This document shows, in pieces, positions 13,624 to 16,958 of a stretch of DNA of 16,958 nt. The notes under the pieces are model-generated. The model made no database searches. It was given only the letters and a program-made list of their open reading frames with translations, and was not told where the DNA came from. A program made the position numbers and the translations under genes. This DNA is from an uncultured Oscillospiraceae bacterium (GTDB taxonomy: Bacteria > Bacillota > Clostridia > Oscillospirales > Oscillospiraceae). How positions within the stretch are numbered: position 1 is the stretch's first letter; every line of letters starts with the position of its first letter. Location: positions 1-16,958 of the forward strand of contig CAAEDD010000132.1 in assembly GCA_900754515.1 (NCBI GenBank), read 5' to 3'.

Positions 13624-15066
13624 ATGGCAGACAGCTATGATCTTGAAGAACTGCTGAGGGAGTTTTCCTCCCATATGGATGAGACCGAGGCTGTGGAAAA
13701 GTCCTTCTCCGCCTCGGCTGACCAAACAGAGTCATCTCCCTCTCCCCCTGCCTTCCAGGCTCAGTCCCCGGAGGAGCTCTCTCCTGAGGACGAATATCCT
13801 GAGTATGAACAGGACCACGGCTACGAGGAGTTTCGGGAAGACTTTTCCGGGGACTATGATGATGAGCCGGAGCCAGAAAGGCTGGCTAAGCCCAAGGCCA
13901 AATCACGTACAGGAAAAAGTAAAAATATTCTCCACGACGTGCTTTTAAGTTTTGCCGGACTTATCTTCCTGGGTGTATCCCTGCTGGCCATTACATGGGT
14001 CGGGCTGAATGTCCATCCTGATGCAGGCACCGCCTCCACCGCCTCCGGCAGTGGCAAGCTGAACCTTATGAGCGGTCTGGACGCCTACATGAATAATGCC
14101 GCCAGCGACGCTCTCAGCGACCTGACCTATATACGCAAGATATACACCATCGACGAAAACGCCACAGTGGCCCCTGTGCCGAACCCCGACGGTTTTGGCA
14201 CCACCGACGACCCGGCAGTAATTCAAAAGCTCATCGACGACGCTTGGGAGCTTCTGGCCGGGCAGGATACCATATGGAGCCCCGATGTCGACTTTGTCCC
14301 CGGCGAACCAATGCGTTACTACTATGATGAGACCATCCTGGTAATACAGTGGAAGGAATATATTGACGGTCGCTGCTGCACCATGGCCGAGGTAAAGCTG
14401 GCCCACGGCTCCCAGCTGCGCCGGAAGATCGCCGATGACACCTACGGCTCTTCCGTACGCCTTTATGCCTCTGAAATGGCTAATGCCGCCAACTCCGTCA
14501 TAGCCATCAATGGCGACTTTTACACCTTCCGCAATCTGGGCATAACCGTATATCAGCGCCAGCTCTACCGCAGCGATTTGGACTCGGTGGATACCTGCTT
14601 CTTTGATACCACGGGCAACATGATATTCAGTAAGGCGGGTCAGTTTGCAGATGAGGCCTCTGTAAAGCAGTTCATTGAAGATAACGATATTCTCTTCTCC
14701 GTGGCCTTCGGCCCGGTGCTGGTTGATAACGGGGAGCTCATCCACTGCGATAGTTATCCCATAGGCGAAATAAACACGGAATACTCCCGCTCATGCATCG
14801 CCCAGAAGGGGGAGCTGCATTACCTACTCATGACCATAAACCACACTCCCGACACCCGGCCCAGGGCCACCATCAACGAGTTGGGTACATATATCCACAG
14901 CAAGGGCGTGGACAAGGCCTACACTCTGGACGGGGGCCAGACCGCAGAGATAGTCATGATGGGCGGCCCGGTAAACTATGTGGACTACAACAATGAGCGC
15001 CTGGTCAGCGACATCATCTATTTTGCCACCGCCCTTCCCAACAGCAGCCAGGAGGTGAGCCAATGA
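13624..15066 (+). CDS. Membrane-anchored NAGPA-domain phosphodiester glycosidase
   Basis: 480-residue type II membrane protein. Residues 1-100 are an acidic Ser/Pro/Glu-rich cytoplasmic region ending in a basic patch (KPKAKSRTGKSK). A membrane helix follows (about 103-128), then a linker, and the C-terminal half is a NAGPA (PF09992) domain. Characteristic motifs are AINGDFY (294-300), AFGPVLV (361-367) and YTLDGGQTAEI (433-443). Relatives cleave sugar-phosphodiester bonds, such as GlcNAc-1-phosphodiesters, and in bacteria are thought to act on wall or capsule glycopolymers. I start at ATG 13624, which follows AAAGGAGGTG, rather than the in-frame ATG at 13546, which lies inside the previous gene. 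The stop overlaps the next start by 4 bases. Confidence 0.85.
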   Translation: MADSYDLEELLREFSSHMDETEAVEKSFSASADQTESSPSPPAFQAQSPEELSPEDEYPEYEQDHGYEEFREDFSGDYDDEPEPERLAKPKAKSRTGKSKNILHDVLLSFAGLIFLGVSLLAITWVGLNVHPDAGTASTASGSGKLNLMSGLDAYMNNAASDALSDLTYIRKIYTIDENATVAPVPNPDGFGTTDDPAVIQKLIDDAWELLAGQDTIWSPDVDFVPGEPMRYYYDETILVIQWKEYIDGRCCTMAEVKLAHGSQLRRKIADDTYGSSVRLYASEMANAANSVIAINGDFYTFRNLGITVYQRQLYRSDLDSVDTCFFDTTGNMIFSKAGQFADEASVKQFIEDNDILFSVAFGPVLVDNGELIHCDSYPIGEINTEYSRSCIAQKGELHYLLMTINHTPDTRPRATINELGTYIHSKGVDKAYTLDGGQTAEIVMMGGPVNYVDYNNERLVSDIIYFATALPNSSQEVSQ

Positions 15067-16070
15067 CTTCTTCCATAGCCATCTACAGCGGGCCCATTGT
15101 GGTCTACTGGAGCTCACTGATAATTGCCATGGGTCTGGCGGCAGCTCTGTGCCTGAGCTTGGCCTTGTACCGGGGAAGCGGTGGCCGGGCTGCCGCGGTG
15201 CTTTTGCTGCTGCCTCTCGCCCTGCTGTTTTCAGTGCCCCTGTGCCGTTTCATCCACTGGTACTGCCATATGGAGCAGTACACCGGCTTGTTTGATGCCC
15301 TCACCGACTATTCCACCGGCAGCTACTGTCTGCCGGGCGCCTTGCTGGGCACTTGGTTTGCCGCCTTCCTGGTGCGTAAACTGAAGTTCACCCCCAGCAC
15401 CGGAGCGCTGCTGGACGCTGCGGCTCCAGGTATGGCTCTGGCCGTGGCTTTCATCCGCCTCAGCGCCCTATTCAACAGCTCCTGCCGCAGCAAGATCACC
15501 TTTACTTCCCCCTTGCTTCAGCATCTGCCTCTGGCCTCGGCGGTAACCAATTCCTCAGGTGGTGTGGACTACCGCTTTGCCACCTTCTTTGTCCAGTTCA
15601 TCATCATGCTGCTAATGACCCTGGCCCTTATCCGCTTCTACGGCAAGCGCCGCACCGTGCCCCTGCTCTCCGGCAGCAGCGACGGCAACGTGGCAAGGAT
15701 GTTTCTTTTGTGGTACAGCGCCGTGGAACTGGTGATGGACAGCACCCGTTACGATGCCAGCTTCATGCCCTTCAATAACTTTGTGAGCACAGTGCAGGTT
15801 ATCGGTGCTCTGTGCATCCTGGGCATACTCATATATTACAGCGTCCATGCAGTGCGGGCCCGGGGACGGAAGTTCTATAACTTTGCAATCTGGTTTGGCT
15901 TCCTCCTCTCCGTAGGTGCGGCAGGCATGTCCGAATATATGGTCCAGCGCTACGGCAGCTGGTATCTGGCCTGCTACGCTGTGATGAGTCTCTGCGTCTA
16001 TCTCATGACACTGCTGGTAAAGCAAATGTATCTGCGCTGCTGCGATAAGAGAGCGGCAGCTATAAAATAA
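15063..16070 (+). CDS. Degenerate prolipoprotein diacylglyceryl transferase (Lgt)-like membrane protein
   Basis: 335-residue polytopic membrane protein with the layout of Lgt: IVVYWSSLIIAMG near the N-terminus, GSYCLPGALLGTW (86-98) where Lgt has its GG-x-GG region, DAAAPGMALAVAFIRLSALFNSS (118-140) where Lgt has D-x-IAP...GRxGNFxNxE, and LWYSAVELVMDSTR (216-229) where Lgt has YGxxRFxxExxR. Several residues known to matter in E. coli Lgt differ: the Asn of GRxGN is Ala135, the Glu is Ser140, and the Arg of YGxxR is Glu222. The Arg of GR is kept (R132). About 60 extra C-terminal residues add two helices. It may be a non-enzymatic or altered-substrate relative. It starts within the NAGPA stop (4-base overlap); the DUF4430 gene is 14 bases downstream. 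Confidence 0.65.
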   Translation: MTSSIAIYSGPIVVYWSSLIIAMGLAAALCLSLALYRGSGGRAAAVLLLLPLALLFSVPLCRFIHWYCHMEQYTGLFDALTDYSTGSYCLPGALLGTWFAAFLVRKLKFTPSTGALLDAAAPGMALAVAFIRLSALFNSSCRSKITFTSPLLQHLPLASAVTNSSGGVDYRFATFFVQFIIMLLMTLALIRFYGKRRTVPLLSGSSDGNVARMFLLWYSAVELVMDSTRYDASFMPFNNFVSTVQVIGALCILGILIYYSVHAVRARGRKFYNFAIWFGFLLSVGAAGMSEYMVQRYGSWYLACYAVMSLCVYLMTLLVKQMYLRCCDKRAAAIK

Positions 16071-16084
16071 AAAGGAGAAAAGAA

Positions 16085-16477
16085 ATGAAATCCAAGAAAA
16101 TCAAAGTAATTGCCGGGGTTGTCCTGGCTTTGCTGGTAATAGCAGCAGTGCTGCTGTTCGTGTTCACACGTCCCACCGGTTCTGCCGGCGGCAAGGACAT
16201 AGTTTTTCAGGTCACCCATACCGACGGCAGCGTCAAGGAGTTTGCCATCAGCACCGATTCGGAAAATCTCCGTGGCGCCCTGGAACAGGAGGGCCTCATT
16301 TCCGGTGAGGAGGGAGCCTACGGGCTCTATGTCACCGTCATCGACGGAGAGGAAGCAGACGATTCTCTGAACCAGTGGTGGTGCTTTACCCAGGACGGCG
16401 TCATGCTCAACACCGGTGTTGACGACACCATGATCTCCGACGGGGACCATTATGAGGCGGCCATCGACACCTACTGA
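16085..16477 (+). CDS. DUF4430-domain extracytoplasmic anchored protein
   Basis: 130-residue protein with a basic N-terminus, one membrane helix or uncleaved signal (about 7-28), and a small external domain. The domain has the DUF4430 (PF14478) pattern: a beta-strand DIVFQVTHTDG, a Leu-rich loop with ALEQEGLI, then LNQWWCFTQDG (95-105), LNTGVDDTMISDGDHYE (108-124). DUF4430 is related to the C-terminal sheet domain of transcobalamin and intrinsic factor, and bacterial members often sit beside ECF transporter S components, as here. No lipobox cysteine follows the hydrophobic segment. AAGGAG lies about 9 bases before the ATG. It overlaps the next gene by 26 bases. A ligand-presenting role for that transporter is inferred. 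Confidence 0.8.
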   Translation: MKSKKIKVIAGVVLALLVIAAVLLFVFTRPTGSAGGKDIVFQVTHTDGSVKEFAISTDSENLRGALEQEGLISGEEGAYGLYVTVIDGEEADDSLNQWWCFTQDGVMLNTGVDDTMISDGDHYEAAIDTY

Positions 16478-16958
16478 GCTGCACCTCAGGGAGCTGACCA
16501 TTCTGTCCCTGATGGGGGCACTGATGTTTGCCCTGCAGGTAGCCATGGCCTCTATCCCCAACGTACACATGACTGCCGTGCTCATAATACTCACGGCCAT
16601 CTTCTTCGGCTGGAAGTGCCTTTTCAGTGTGGCGGTATTTATTATGCTGGAGGCTCTGGTATGGGGCTTTGGGCTGTGGTGGCTGTGTTACTGGTACCTT
16701 TGGCCGCTGCTGGCAGTTCCTGCTGTTCTGCTGCGGCGCTGCCGTTCCGCCTTTCTCTGGGCTGTCATTGCCGCTCTTCACGGGCTTTTCTTCGGTGCCT
16801 TCTGCTCCATTCCCTTTCTGTTTATCGGCGGCTGGGAAATGGCTCTCAGCTACTGGATAAGCGGCCTTGGCTTTGACCTTATCCACTGTGCAGGAAACTT
16901 TGTGATTACCTTTGTACTGTTTACACCTCTGTACAAAGTGATGGAAAAACTCAAGCTG
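16452..16958 (+). CDS. ECF transporter S component (partial, runs off the window)
   Basis: Reading frame open to the last base: 169 residues visible, no stop seen. Start ATG 16452 lies within the end of the DUF4430 gene and is preceded by GGGGA at 5 bases. Translation gives MRRPSTPTELHLRELTILSL, a hydrophobic N-terminus GALMFALQVAMASIPNVHM, then several membrane helices including VWGFGLWWLCYWYLWPLL, FGAFCSIPFLFIGGWEMA and ISGLGFDLIHCAGNF. These resemble a family of small substrate-binding S components of energy-coupling factor vitamin transporters. The typical S component is about 170-200 residues, so most of the protein is present. The substrate is unknown. No EcfA or EcfT genes are in view; they may be shared from elsewhere. 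A later in-frame ATG is possible. Confidence 0.8.
   Translation, partial: MRRPSTPTELHLRELTILSLMGALMFALQVAMASIPNVHMTAVLIILTAIFFGWKCLFSVAVFIMLEALVWGFGLWWLCYWYLWPLLAVPAVLLRRCRSAFLWAVIAALHGLFFGAFCSIPFLFIGGWEMALSYWISGLGFDLIHCAGNFVITFVLFTPLYKVMEKLKL

Noticed and set aside
16616..16876. Two alternative plus-strand frames inside the right edge
   Set aside because: They are out-of-frame shadows of the ECF S component, whose frame stays open from 16452 to the window end and has proper membrane-protein character.

Overview
The window looks like chromosome of a fairly GC-rich anaerobic Firmicute, most likely a gut clostridium of the Oscillospiraceae type. This is inferred from strong Shine-Dalgarno sites, sigma-A promoters with TATAAT boxes, and gene families typical of that group (UPF0237/UPF0210 pair, oligoendopeptidase F, LysM/GH18 protein, DUF4430 protein beside an ECF S component). 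No phage, transposase, CRISPR array, rRNA or tRNA is visible. No gene-free stretch exceeds 300 bases; the longest are 12687-12889 and 11701-11862, and both are regulatory.

Layout. (1) 113-3638, plus strand: branched-chain amino acid ABC transporter livH-livM-livG-livF, tightly spaced or overlapping. Its binding protein (livJ-type) is not in view and may lie upstream. A 17-bp hairpin closes it and also serves the convergent gene. (2) 3708-5342, minus strand: UPF0237 ACT-domain protein followed by UPF0210/DUF711 protein, with a clear sigma-A promoter. (3) 5458-10115, minus strand: pepF, then a MotA/ExbB-like and MotB/OmpA-like stator pair resembling ZorA/ZorB, then an unusual metallo-beta-lactamase-fold hydrolase, with a terminator at 5413-5441. 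(4) 10246-11373, plus strand: LysM protein with a GH18-like domain whose catalytic acids are replaced by amides. (5) 11365-12060: an XRE regulator and a divergent 65-residue unknown protein, separated by an AT-rich control region with five CCATGG-like boxes at regular 21/23-base steps across both promoters. (6) 12114-12686, minus strand: CDP-alcohol phosphatidyltransferase (PgsA-like). (7) 12890-16958, plus strand: a probable five-gene cell-envelope operon from one extended -10 promoter: two-TM anchored protein, membrane-anchored NAGPA phosphodiester glycosidase, a degenerate Lgt-like membrane protein, a DUF4430 protein, and an ECF transporter S component running off the window end.

Working together: region 1 imports branched-chain amino acids. 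Regions 3, 4, 6 and 7 are weighted towards envelope, peptidoglycan and lipid work. The least conventional parts are the Zorya-like motor pair without Zorya effectors, the phased operator array, and the operon combining a degenerate Lgt fold with NAGPA, DUF4430 and ECF-S proteins. Functions of these three are inferred, not shown.
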